A stretch of 64,000 nt of DNA from Alphaproteobacteria bacterium (lineage in GTDB: Bacteria; Pseudomonadota; Alphaproteobacteria; Rhodobacterales; Rhodobacteraceae), in assembly GCA_024280735.1 (NCBI GenBank), contig JAJRPO010000026.1:78664-142663 (forward strand), written 5' to 3'. A program made the position numbers and the translations under genes. Below are positions 1 to 7,313 of the stretch, piece after piece. Below the pieces are notes generated by a model that saw only the letters and a program-made list of their open reading frames with translations, was not told where the DNA came from and did not search any database. Numbering within the stretch: the first letter of the stretch is position 1; every line of letters begins with the position of its first letter.

Positions 1-2
1 GC

Positions 3-65
3 TCGCGCTTTCTGGATACACTGGAGCGCGAAGTTAGATTTGCCATAAGGGATCAAACAGGATGA
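3..65 (+). CDS. possible C-terminal end of an upstream gene (partial)
   Basis: The left edge is open in frame 3 and ends at a TGA that overlaps the ATG of the next gene as ATGA, the junction type used repeatedly in this window. The 20 visible residues are charged and protein-like (they include LDTLEREVRFAI). Frame 1 is also open to a TAA at 46-48, so the frame is uncertain. The product cannot be named from so little sequence. Confidence 0.35.
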   Translation, partial: SRFLDTLEREVRFAIRDQTG

Positions 66-694
66 ACAATATTCAAGCAGTGGTTTTCGACATCGGGCAG
101 GTGCTGATTGAGTGGCAACCTGAACGGCTGTATGACAGTATCATCGGAGAAGTTGCCCGCAAGGAACTGTTTGCGGCGGTTGACTTGCATAAAATGAACA
201 ACGCTGTCGACCTCGGTGAGCCGTTGCTTGATACCGTCACTGCCCACGCCAAGAAACACCCGGAACATGCTGAAAATATTCAAGTTTGGCACGACCGCTG
301 GATCGATATGGCCTCCCCCGCAATAGACTGGTCGGTTTCCTTGATGGCCCGTTTGCAGGAAAATGGCGTACCCGTTCTAGCCTTATCAAATTTTGGCATC
401 GACACCTTTGCCCACGCGCAATCTGTCTATCCGTTTTTGAAAAATTTCGACCAACAGTATATTTCCGGCCACCTCGGGCAGATCAAACCCTTCAACGACA
501 TCTATGCGAGTCTCGAGGAAAAATGTGGCTTTGCGCCTGAAACATTGCTGTTTACCGATGACCGCCCCGAAAACATTGAAACCGCAATAAAGCGCGGCTG
601 GAGTGGCCATGTATTCACCAGCCCTAAGGGCTGGGCAAAGCGGTTGGTTTCTGAAAACTTATTAAACCCTGCTCAGGCTGGATTGGAGGACTGA
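62..694 (+). CDS. HAD superfamily (IA) hydrolase, YihX-like
   Basis: A 210-residue cytoplasmic HAD-fold hydrolase, probably a small-molecule phosphatase. Motif I is FDIGQVLIEW with the nucleophile Asp10; the residue two places later is Gly12, not the Asp general acid of classic phosphatases, as in YihX-type proteins (FDLGNVIVD). Motif II is LSNF, the motif III lysine lies in GQIKPF, and motif IV is LLFTDDRPEN. The start at 62 has an AAGGGA about nine bases upstream. It is the first complete gene of a four-gene operon; the next gene begins directly after its stop, with GGAGGA inside its own 3' end. The substrate is unknown. Haloacid dehalogenase activity is an alternative, because the family mixes both. 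Confidence 0.85.
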   Translation: MNNIQAVVFDIGQVLIEWQPERLYDSIIGEVARKELFAAVDLHKMNNAVDLGEPLLDTVTAHAKKHPEHAENIQVWHDRWIDMASPAIDWSVSLMARLQENGVPVLALSNFGIDTFAHAQSVYPFLKNFDQQYISGHLGQIKPFNDIYASLEEKCGFAPETLLFTDDRPENIETAIKRGWSGHVFTSPKGWAKRLVSENLLNPAQAGLED

Positions 695-1630
695 ATGGAT
701 ATACCCTTTATCAGCTATGAGGAAATGGACCCGCATCTGAGCTGGCAGGGCATCACGGACGCCATGACAGCAGGGCACAGGTTGCCAAAACCGAGCATCT
801 CGGATGGTTTTGCATACCGTGGCGAGGACACCTTGCTATCGCGTGCTGCATGGATTGACGGACTTGGTGTGGCCGTCAAAAGCGCCACAATCATGCCTGC
901 CAACGTGTCTAAAGGCCTGCCAATGGTCAACGGCGGCGTTATGGTTTTTTCCGATAAAAACGGAGCCTTAGAGGCCATTATTGATTTTCATCTGGTGACT
1001 AAGTGGAAAACCGCAGGCGACAGCCTGCTGGGGGCAAAATTGCTGGCCCGCCCCGATGTAAAAACAGTGTTAATCGTGGGGGCTGGCACTGTTGGTGCCA
1101 ATTTGGTGAGCGCCTATTCCTCCCACTTCGACGATCTAGAATTCCTGATCTGGAATCGTACTGCCGACAAGGCAACCGCCTTTGCCAACAGCCTGCAAGG
1201 CAACCATGACATCAAGGCAACCGACGACCTGCCCGCCGCTGCCGCGCAAGCAGATGTGATTTGTTGCGCGACCATGAGCACGGAACCTGTTCTGCGCGGC
1301 GATTGGCTGCGCGATGGCCAGCACATTGATCTGATCGGTGCCTATCGACCAGATATGCGCGAAGTGGACGACGCCGCGCTTACGCGTTCGCGGATTTTCG
1401 TCGACAGTCGCGAAACGACGCTCGCCCATATTGGGGAACTAAAAATCCCCTTGGAGCAAGGTGTAATCTCAAAGAATGATGTGATTGGCGATTTGTACGA
1501 TCTGGTTTCTGATGGACCGGGGCGACAAAATATGTCGGAAATCACGCTATATAAAAATGGTGGCGGTGCCCATCTAGATCTAATGACCGCTAAATACATC
1601 TTGCAAAAATGGAAGGCGCTGAACCCATGA
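695..1630 (+). CDS. ornithine cyclodeaminase / mu-crystallin family protein
   Basis: A 311-residue NAD(P)-binding enzyme of the ornithine cyclodeaminase/mu-crystallin family. The Rossmann motif VLIVGAGTVGANLV is near residue 128, followed by the usual CATMSTEPVL and GAYRPDMREVD segments that close the nicotinamide pocket. Family members deaminate ornithine to proline, reduce cyclic imines such as 1-pyrroline-2-carboxylate, or act on related amino acids; sequence alone does not say which. ATG at 695 follows GGAGGA with four bases of spacing. Its stop overlaps the next start as ATGA, so it is probably co-translated with the PhyH-like enzyme. Confidence 0.88.
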   Translation: MDIPFISYEEMDPHLSWQGITDAMTAGHRLPKPSISDGFAYRGEDTLLSRAAWIDGLGVAVKSATIMPANVSKGLPMVNGGVMVFSDKNGALEAIIDFHLVTKWKTAGDSLLGAKLLARPDVKTVLIVGAGTVGANLVSAYSSHFDDLEFLIWNRTADKATAFANSLQGNHDIKATDDLPAAAAQADVICCATMSTEPVLRGDWLRDGQHIDLIGAYRPDMREVDDAALTRSRIFVDSRETTLAHIGELKIPLEQGVISKNDVIGDLYDLVSDGPGRQNMSEITLYKNGGGAHLDLMTAKYILQKWKALNP

Positions 1631-2427
1631 CAAGCATTACAATAACCGATAGCCAAATCGCCGACTATCAAAAGAACGGCGCCCTGTTGTTGCGCGGTGT
1701 ATTGACCGATTGGATAGAAACAATAACCGCCGGCATCACCCGAAACCTGAACAACCCATCCGAGTACGCCAGCGAAAACAGCGTCACCGAGGGCCGATTT
1801 TTTGACGATTATTGCAACTGGCCAAATATCCCCGAATTTGAAGACGTGATCCGTAACAGCCCCGCCGCCGAAATCGCCGCTAAGGTGATGCGCTCGCAAT
1901 CAGCGCAGATTTTCCATGACCATGTGCTGGTCAAAGAAAGCGGTACACCGACACCGACGCCTTGGCATCAGGACAGCCCCTATTACTTCGTTGAAGGCCA
2001 ACAAACCGTCAGCATGTGGATTCCGGTTGATCCCGTGAAAGACGCATCTTTGCGGATGATTGCCGGTTCCCACCGTTGGAATAAACCCGTGCGCCCCGTC
2101 AGCTGGGCCGACAACAGCGATTTTTATGAAAAATCCGATGATTGGATCGAGGTACCAGATCCAGACGCTGACCCAACGGGTTTTGACGTGCTGGAATGGC
2201 CTATGGAACCCGGCGATATGGTGCTGTTTGATTATCGCACAGTCCACGGCGCGCGCGGCAATCCCAAAGGCGCGTCACGGCGCGTTCTGTCATTGCGTTG
2301 GGTGGGAGACGACGCGCGCTATGTGGAACGATCGGGCCGAACCTCGCCGCCGTATCCCGGACATAATATGAGCGCAGGGCAGAAATTGCGCACGGACTGG
2401 TTTCCGGTGATATGGGATCAAGGATGA
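1627..2427 (+). CDS. phytanoyl-CoA dioxygenase (PhyH) family protein
   Basis: A 266-residue Fe(II)/2-oxoglutarate-dependent oxygenase of the PhyH family, which hydroxylates small molecules in the cytoplasm. The metal triad is visible: His114 and Asp116 in WHQDSPYY and His207 in TVHGARGN; the RRVLSLRW segment that follows supplies the probable 2-oxoglutarate-binding arginine. An in-frame ATG exists at 1609, but 1627 gives the ATGA overlap with the previous gene and is preferred. EctD-type ectoine hydroxylases belong to the same superfamily, but no ectoine genes are nearby, so the substrate is left open. Confidence 0.85.
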   Translation: MTSITITDSQIADYQKNGALLLRGVLTDWIETITAGITRNLNNPSEYASENSVTEGRFFDDYCNWPNIPEFEDVIRNSPAAEIAAKVMRSQSAQIFHDHVLVKESGTPTPTPWHQDSPYYFVEGQQTVSMWIPVDPVKDASLRMIAGSHRWNKPVRPVSWADNSDFYEKSDDWIEVPDPDADPTGFDVLEWPMEPGDMVLFDYRTVHGARGNPKGASRRVLSLRWVGDDARYVERSGRTSPPYPGHNMSAGQKLRTDWFPVIWDQG

Positions 2428-3266
2428 AGCCATATTCTGTTGAAAATGGTGCGTTTGCGGAGCTGTCAAACGGGCAGATTTTTTATCAATGGCATGGTAA
2501 GACTGAAGGGCCAGTCTTGGTGCTGGTTCATGGGCTGACCACCCCCAGTTTTGTGTGGCGGGATATGGTACCAAGCCTGGTAACTGCGGGGTATCGCGTT
2601 CTGACCTTCGATCATTTTGGGCGTGGGTATTCTGGGCACCCAAAACAACCGCAGACCTACGCGTTTTTCACCAAGGAACTTACCGAACTCCTCGACCACT
2701 TGAAAGTTTCAGACCCTATACACCTGCTGGGCTATTCCATGGGCGGCGGTATTGTCGCTGATTTTTCGGCACGGAATCCCGCCCGTATCGACCACCTTAT
2801 TATGCTGGCCCCCGCAGGATTTCGCGCAGAATTAGGCGGGTTCTTTGACTGGGCCGCGCGCGCGCGCATACTCGGCGATCTGGCCATGTCCGTCTTTGGC
2901 GGCTATCTGATCCGCAAAGGCGCACAGGCCACTGAGCAATCCGAAAATGTGGACAAAGAAATAATTGCACTACAATGCCATGAAACAAGGCAAACCGGGT
3001 TCGCCGCTGCTGTCCTTAGTAGTATCCGCCACGTTACCGGCAAGAACCTGCATTCGGTTCACGCCCAAATTTCAGCGCATAATATCCCGTCGCTGGCAAT
3101 TTTTGCCAGTGACGATACTGTCATACCAATTTCTGGTGCTGACGGGTTAGCGGCTGCAAACCCGTCAACAAAAATTGTTAGGATAGCAGATGCTGGCCAC
3201 TGCCTCGCCTACACGCATGCAGATCAAGTGAACGCGGCCATTCTGGATTTCCTGAGCGATACCTGA
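2424..3266 (+). CDS. alpha/beta hydrolase
   Basis: A 280-residue alpha/beta-hydrolase fold enzyme. The oxyanion-hole HG is in LVHGLTTPS, the nucleophile elbow is GYSMGG, the acid is probably the Asp of FASDDTVIP and the catalytic His is in DAGHCLAY. It most resembles esterase and C-C hydrolase relatives (MhpC-like), but the bond cleaved is unknown. ATG at 2424 overlaps the PhyH stop as ATGA; an in-frame ATG at 2412 is the alternative. It ends the four-gene operon, and its TGA (3264-3266) directly abuts the stop of the convergent small membrane protein with no spacer. Confidence 0.85.
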   Translation: MKPYSVENGAFAELSNGQIFYQWHGKTEGPVLVLVHGLTTPSFVWRDMVPSLVTAGYRVLTFDHFGRGYSGHPKQPQTYAFFTKELTELLDHLKVSDPIHLLGYSMGGGIVADFSARNPARIDHLIMLAPAGFRAELGGFFDWAARARILGDLAMSVFGGYLIRKGAQATEQSENVDKEIIALQCHETRQTGFAAAVLSSIRHVTGKNLHSVHAQISAHNIPSLAIFASDDTVIPISGADGLAAANPSTKIVRIADAGHCLAYTHADQVNAAILDFLSDT

Positions 3267-3488
3267 TTACATATTCAGATACGCCATACGCCCCAATTTT
3301 ACCGCCAATAATACAGGCAGGGATGCGTGCATGATCAGGTCAAAAATATCCAACGGCTTAACCAGCGTCCCATTGAACAACATCCGCGTTTTTTCAAACA
3401 GATGCGGCTCGGGAAAAAACGGTGCCAGGCCCAAGGCCAAAGCACCAATGATAAGGGTCAAAAGCGGGAGTTTATCGATAAAGGCCAT
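3267..3488 (-). CDS. small two-helix membrane protein (often labelled RND transporter)
   Basis: A 73-residue hydrophobic protein with an N-terminal membrane segment (LLTLIIGALALGLAPF) and a second near the C-terminus (MHASLPVLLAVKLG). The central region contains PEPHLFEKTRMLFNG and LVKPLDIFD. I recall similar small proteins in Rhodobacterales databases under the name RND transporter, but at this length it cannot be a transporter by itself. It follows trxA on the same strand after a likely terminator, so it may have its own promoter. The function is unknown. Confidence 0.7.
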   Translation of the reverse strand: MAFIDKLPLLTLIIGALALGLAPFFPEPHLFEKTRMLFNGTLVKPLDIFDLIMHASLPVLLAVKLGRMAYLNM

Positions 3489-3522
3489 ATCTCAGGGTCC
3501 ATTCTATTTTGCCACCAAATGC

Positions 3523-3551
3523 AAAAAAGGGCAGCCAGCGCCGCCCCTTTG
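3523..3551 (-). terminator. intrinsic terminator of trxA
   Basis: Read on the minus strand, an AAGGGGCGGC / GCTGCCCTT stem with a four-base loop is followed by a run of T. It begins about 20 nt after the trxA stop and is the likely end of the addBA-trxA transcript. Confidence 0.7.
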
Positions 3552-3569
3552 AATTCGATGTGCTGTTAT

Positions 3570-3890
3570 TTAGATGCTTTCGTTGATCCAGCTGGCCAAA
3601 GCAGCCTTAGGGGCTGCGCCAGTTTTGTTGGAAACAACTTGTCCGTCTTTGAACAGGAACAATGCTGGAATCCCACGAACACCCATTTGTGCCGGAGCAT
3701 TTGGGTTTTCATCAACATTCACTTTGACGATCTTCACTTTACCATCCAGTTCGACAGACAGCTCTTCCAGAGCGGGACCGATTTGTTTGCAAGGGCCGCA
3801 CCATTCAGCCCAGAAATCCACAACCACAGGAATGTCAGAGTTCTTAACCTCTGCATCAAAGGTGTCGTCGGTCACATGTACAGTTGCCAT
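3570..3890 (-). CDS. trxA: thioredoxin
   Basis: A complete 106-residue thioredoxin, the cytoplasmic dithiol reductant for ribonucleotide reductase, methionine sulfoxide reductases and other proteins. The active site WCGPCK has its cysteines at 31 and 34; the Asp of VVVDFWAEW and the cis-proline of RGIPALFLF are present. A clear AGGAGAATAAA precedes the ATG. It lies 60 nt downstream of addA on the same strand, an order typical of Rhodobacterales. It may be read from addA as well as from its own promoter, since trxA is normally expressed strongly. A terminator follows. Confidence 0.97.
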   Translation of the reverse strand: MATVHVTDDTFDAEVKNSDIPVVVDFWAEWCGPCKQIGPALEELSVELDGKVKIVKVNVDENPNAPAQMGVRGIPALFLFKDGQVVSNKTGAAPKAALASWINESI

Positions 3891-3950
3891 TTTATTCTCC
3901 TACGCAGGAATCTTCAGTTGCTCGCAACCTATGTATCCCTGCCCCAAGGG

Positions 3951-6900
3951 TCAAGATGTAGTGGTGCTTTGCAAGGCTTTCATCACGATGTCGTCTGGAA
4001 TTGACATGAGTTGCCCATTTGCTGTCCACAGGATGGACAATTTGACCCTATGCGCCGGATAAATTTGCTTCAAGGCGCTGGCATAGGCACCCATTTGGCG
4101 CAAAATACCCAAAGGCGTTTCCGTGGCGGTTTTAGGGACGATCTGGTTCGTCTTGAAATCAATGGCTAAAACTTGATCTTTCGTGATAATCAACCGATCG
4201 ATTATTCCGTCAATTTGTTTGTTACCCAACTCCGGCAGCCACGCAGTTATGCCAACTTCTGCCAAGGTGTCTGGCGCAAAAACATGGGACAATGATGGTT
4301 CATCGATCACCTTGCAGGCCTCGGCCAAAACATGCGGCAATTCGTCCTTGCTCAGGGGTTCGCAATCACCCACTAACAATTTTTCCGCCAGCGCTTTCCG
4401 ATCTTCGGGTTTCACATTAGGCAAATGCTCCAGCAGTATGTGGATTTGCCGACCCTTTCTAAGGGAATCTACCTCGGAAATCGGCTCGCCAGCTCCAAAC
4501 AGCGCTTTTGCACCTTCAAATTTGGATGGCGAAATCGGCTGTTGGGGTCTATCTATCTTAGGTGCCTGTTTGGAAATCCAATCAGGGTGCTGCAATGGGT
4601 GAACGACGGCCTGCTCGTCAGGACTGGACGTTCCATCTGACCAGTTGAACAACAGCGACTGCTCTCCATCCATCAAGGGTGACTCTGTATTCTGAACAGA
4701 CAGCTGCTCTATACCTTGCCGCACAAGATCATACCAACTCTCGCCCTCTTTTCCCGCGTCCCCCGCACCGCAAATCACCAGCCAACTCTCGGCCCGCGTC
4801 ATCGCCACATACAACAATCGCATCCGTTCCTGCTGCTCAAATTTCTTGCGCTGCTCTAAGGCTTGCAACTGGGCTTCCGTCGCGTTCGCCTCGTCGGTTT
4901 TCCACACAGCTGAACCGTCCAGCATTTTTACAATTTGATCTCGGTTCGGCGGCCGGCGTTTGGCGGTATCTGGCAGGATAACAATCGGTGCTTCCAACCC
5001 TTTGGCTCCGTGAACTGTCATCACCCGAACCTGATTTGCACCGCTGTCCATTTCGCGTTTAATCACCACGCTGCCGGATTCGAACCAATGCAAAAAACCT
5101 GCTAAAGTTGGCACGTCAACCTGTTCATATCGCAGCGCCTGAGACAGCAGTTCATTGATGCCATCCTCAACTTCACCCCCCAATCGCGCTATTAGGTTCT
5201 CACGACCCTTGAATTCTGTCAGGATCGTTTCGATCAGCTCAAATGGACGCAAAAAATCAGCTTGCGACAGCAGCTTACGCAGCATAGCAAAGGTATCAGG
5301 ATGGTCTTCCTTAGCCCCGCGAAGTTGCTGCCAAAGGCTGCCTTTACGACCCTGTGCAAGTGTGAATAATTGGCCCTCTGACAAGCCCAATAGTGGCGAG
5401 CGCAACGCCTCTGCCAGTGACAAGTCATCCTCTGGTAGATCCGCAAACTTTAACAATGACAATATATCGCGCACGGCCAATTCTTGCCCCACGTCCAACC
5501 GATCCGCACCCGCAACCGCAACGCCCCGAATCTTTAGCGCCTTGATGATCGCTTTGAACAATGGTCCCCGGCTTTGAACCAGAATAAGAATGTCACCCGG
5601 CGTTATCGCGCGTGCTGGCTCCTCGCCTGGCAAGGCCATATTACTGTCGGTGACATGGGCGATCCAATCGGCAACCTGATTGCCTAAAATGGCGCGCGGA
5701 TCATCCGGTGCCGGCGTGTCCACGGGCTTGAACCAAGGCAAATCTTCGGTGGTTTTCTCGACCTCCAGAAACGGCCATAAGTCCACCCGCCCCGGCTTGT
5801 CAGTCTTAAAGGCCCTATGTAAAATTTGCCCCTCCAGCCCCTCGCCGGCTTCACCCTCAAACACCTTATCAACCAAACGCAGAATCGGATCGGCGGACCT
5901 GAAAGAGTATAATAATTCCTGCCGCTCCAGTCGCCCGCCAACTTGGAAATATCGCTCATCAAACCGCGCTTGCATTTTGCTGAATTCGGCTGGATCAGCC
6001 CCTTGAAATGAATAGATTGATTGCTTTTCGTCCCCAACAACAAATAGCGTGCGCTCTACGTCACTCGCCCCTTTGCCGGCGGTAAATTCATCCGCCAACT
6101 GTGCAATTACCGCCCATTGTGCAGGGCTGGTGTCTTGTGCTTCATCTACAAGAATGTGGTCAATACCGCCATCCAACTTGTACAATACCCACTGCGCCGA
6201 TGCGGAATCGCCCAACAACTTGCCCGCTTTGGCGATCAGATCATCAAAATCCAGCTTGCCAGTCAATGATTTCCGGCGGTCATACTCTGCCAGAAAAGCC
6301 AGACCAAAGGTCGAAAGCGCCTTGGAACGAGCAAAGGACAACACCCCCACCCGCCTGCGCCGGGCAGCCTCAACCACTTCGGAAAAATCACTCAGGTCGT
6401 CGCGAAGCTGTGGGTTTACGGTTTGCAGTTTTTTGGTCATCACCGCCGCATGTTTGGCGGAATTAGGCCCGTGGATTTTGCTGTTCTTGTAAAGGAACAC
6501 TCCCTCCAAAGCCTTGAGAACGCCTATCGGATTGTTGATGGCCAATAGACCCTCGATTGTGGTCGCATGCTTTGAATCCGTAACCGACCCCTCACTCATT
6601 ACCAGCGCGGCGTTGCTCAACAGATCACGGTTTGCCTGCGTCAAAACCTCGGCCAGCACCGTTTGCACTGTCTCTTCTTCGCCAACGCCAAAACTTTCGG
6701 CTGAAACAGGCTGGCAAATCATCCCTCTCTTGGACACGATTTCGCGCAGCAGATTGTCCGGCTCGTCGCCTCCGATATAACGTGCTAATCCATCAACTGC
6801 CGCCGTGGCCTTACCGTCAGCCAGCTCCTCCAACACTTCTTCTCGCAGCAACTTCGCTTGCCGATCCTCCAAAACCTCAAACAAGGGCGATACGCCTGCC

Positions 6901-7313
6901 TCTAGCGGAAAGCGCCGCAACAGCTTGTCGCAAAACGAATGGATGGTCTGGATTTTCAACCCGCCGGGCGTCTCCAACGCATTTGCAAACAGCGTCCGTG
7001 CCACCCGCAGTTTCTCAGTCCCGAGGTTTGAACGCTCCTCGCCAAGTTCCGCCAGTGTGTCGCGCAACTTTGCATCTGCCATCATCGACCATTCGCCCAG
7101 CCGTTCAAACAAACGGTTTTGCATTTCCGCCGCCGCGGCCTTGGTATAGGTCAGACACAGGATTTTTTGCGGGTCGGTCCCGATCAACAATAATCGCGCC
7201 ACCCGATCCGTTAGAACCCGCGTTTTCCCCGACCCCGCATTGGCCGATACCCAAGTCGAGGCCGTGGGGTTTGCGGCACGTATTTGTGCGAGTGTTGCAT
7301 CATCGAATTTCAT
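3951..7313 (-). CDS. addA: AddA: double-strand break repair helicase-nuclease
   Basis: The 1120-residue AddA subunit of the AddAB helicase-nuclease, which resects double-strand DNA breaks and loads RecA (the alphaproteobacterial counterpart of RecBCD). UvrD-type motifs occur in order: Walker A ANAGSGKT (residues 24-31), motif II VDEAQD, motif III VVGDEKQSIYSFQGA, motif V TVHGAKGLE and motif VI LYVAMTRAE. The C-terminal RecB-type nuclease has GIIDRL and LAIDFKTNQ, holding the metal-binding acids and catalytic Lys. Length is normal for the family. Its ATG overlaps the addB stop by four bases, so the two subunits are translationally coupled. Confidence 0.96.
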   Translation of the reverse strand: MKFDDATLAQIRAANPTASTWVSANAGSGKTRVLTDRVARLLLIGTDPQKILCLTYTKAAAAEMQNRLFERLGEWSMMADAKLRDTLAELGEERSNLGTEKLRVARTLFANALETPGGLKIQTIHSFCDKLLRRFPLEAGVSPLFEVLEDRQAKLLREEVLEELADGKATAAVDGLARYIGGDEPDNLLREIVSKRGMICQPVSAESFGVGEEETVQTVLAEVLTQANRDLLSNAALVMSEGSVTDSKHATTIEGLLAINNPIGVLKALEGVFLYKNSKIHGPNSAKHAAVMTKKLQTVNPQLRDDLSDFSEVVEAARRRRVGVLSFARSKALSTFGLAFLAEYDRRKSLTGKLDFDDLIAKAGKLLGDSASAQWVLYKLDGGIDHILVDEAQDTSPAQWAVIAQLADEFTAGKGASDVERTLFVVGDEKQSIYSFQGADPAEFSKMQARFDERYFQVGGRLERQELLYSFRSADPILRLVDKVFEGEAGEGLEGQILHRAFKTDKPGRVDLWPFLEVEKTTEDLPWFKPVDTPAPDDPRAILGNQVADWIAHVTDSNMALPGEEPARAITPGDILILVQSRGPLFKAIIKALKIRGVAVAGADRLDVGQELAVRDILSLLKFADLPEDDLSLAEALRSPLLGLSEGQLFTLAQGRKGSLWQQLRGAKEDHPDTFAMLRKLLSQADFLRPFELIETILTEFKGRENLIARLGGEVEDGINELLSQALRYEQVDVPTLAGFLHWFESGSVVIKREMDSGANQVRVMTVHGAKGLEAPIVILPDTAKRRPPNRDQIVKMLDGSAVWKTDEANATEAQLQALEQRKKFEQQERMRLLYVAMTRAESWLVICGAGDAGKEGESWYDLVRQGIEQLSVQNTESPLMDGEQSLLFNWSDGTSSPDEQAVVHPLQHPDWISKQAPKIDRPQQPISPSKFEGAKALFGAGEPISEVDSLRKGRQIHILLEHLPNVKPEDRKALAEKLLVGDCEPLSKDELPHVLAEACKVIDEPSLSHVFAPDTLAEVGITAWLPELGNKQIDGIIDRLIITKDQVLAIDFKTNQIVPKTATETPLGILRQMGAYASALKQIYPAHRVKLSILWTANGQLMSIPDDIVMKALQSTTTS

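Noticed and set aside
3327..4004. 225-residue open frame opposite trxA
   Set aside because: It lies antisense to trxA and the small membrane gene, with no ribosome site and shadow-like composition.
5060..5090. tRNA-like T-arm string (GGATTCGAACC) in addA
   Set aside because: It is inside coding sequence and no acceptor or anticodon arms surround it. No tRNA or rRNA gene was found in the window.
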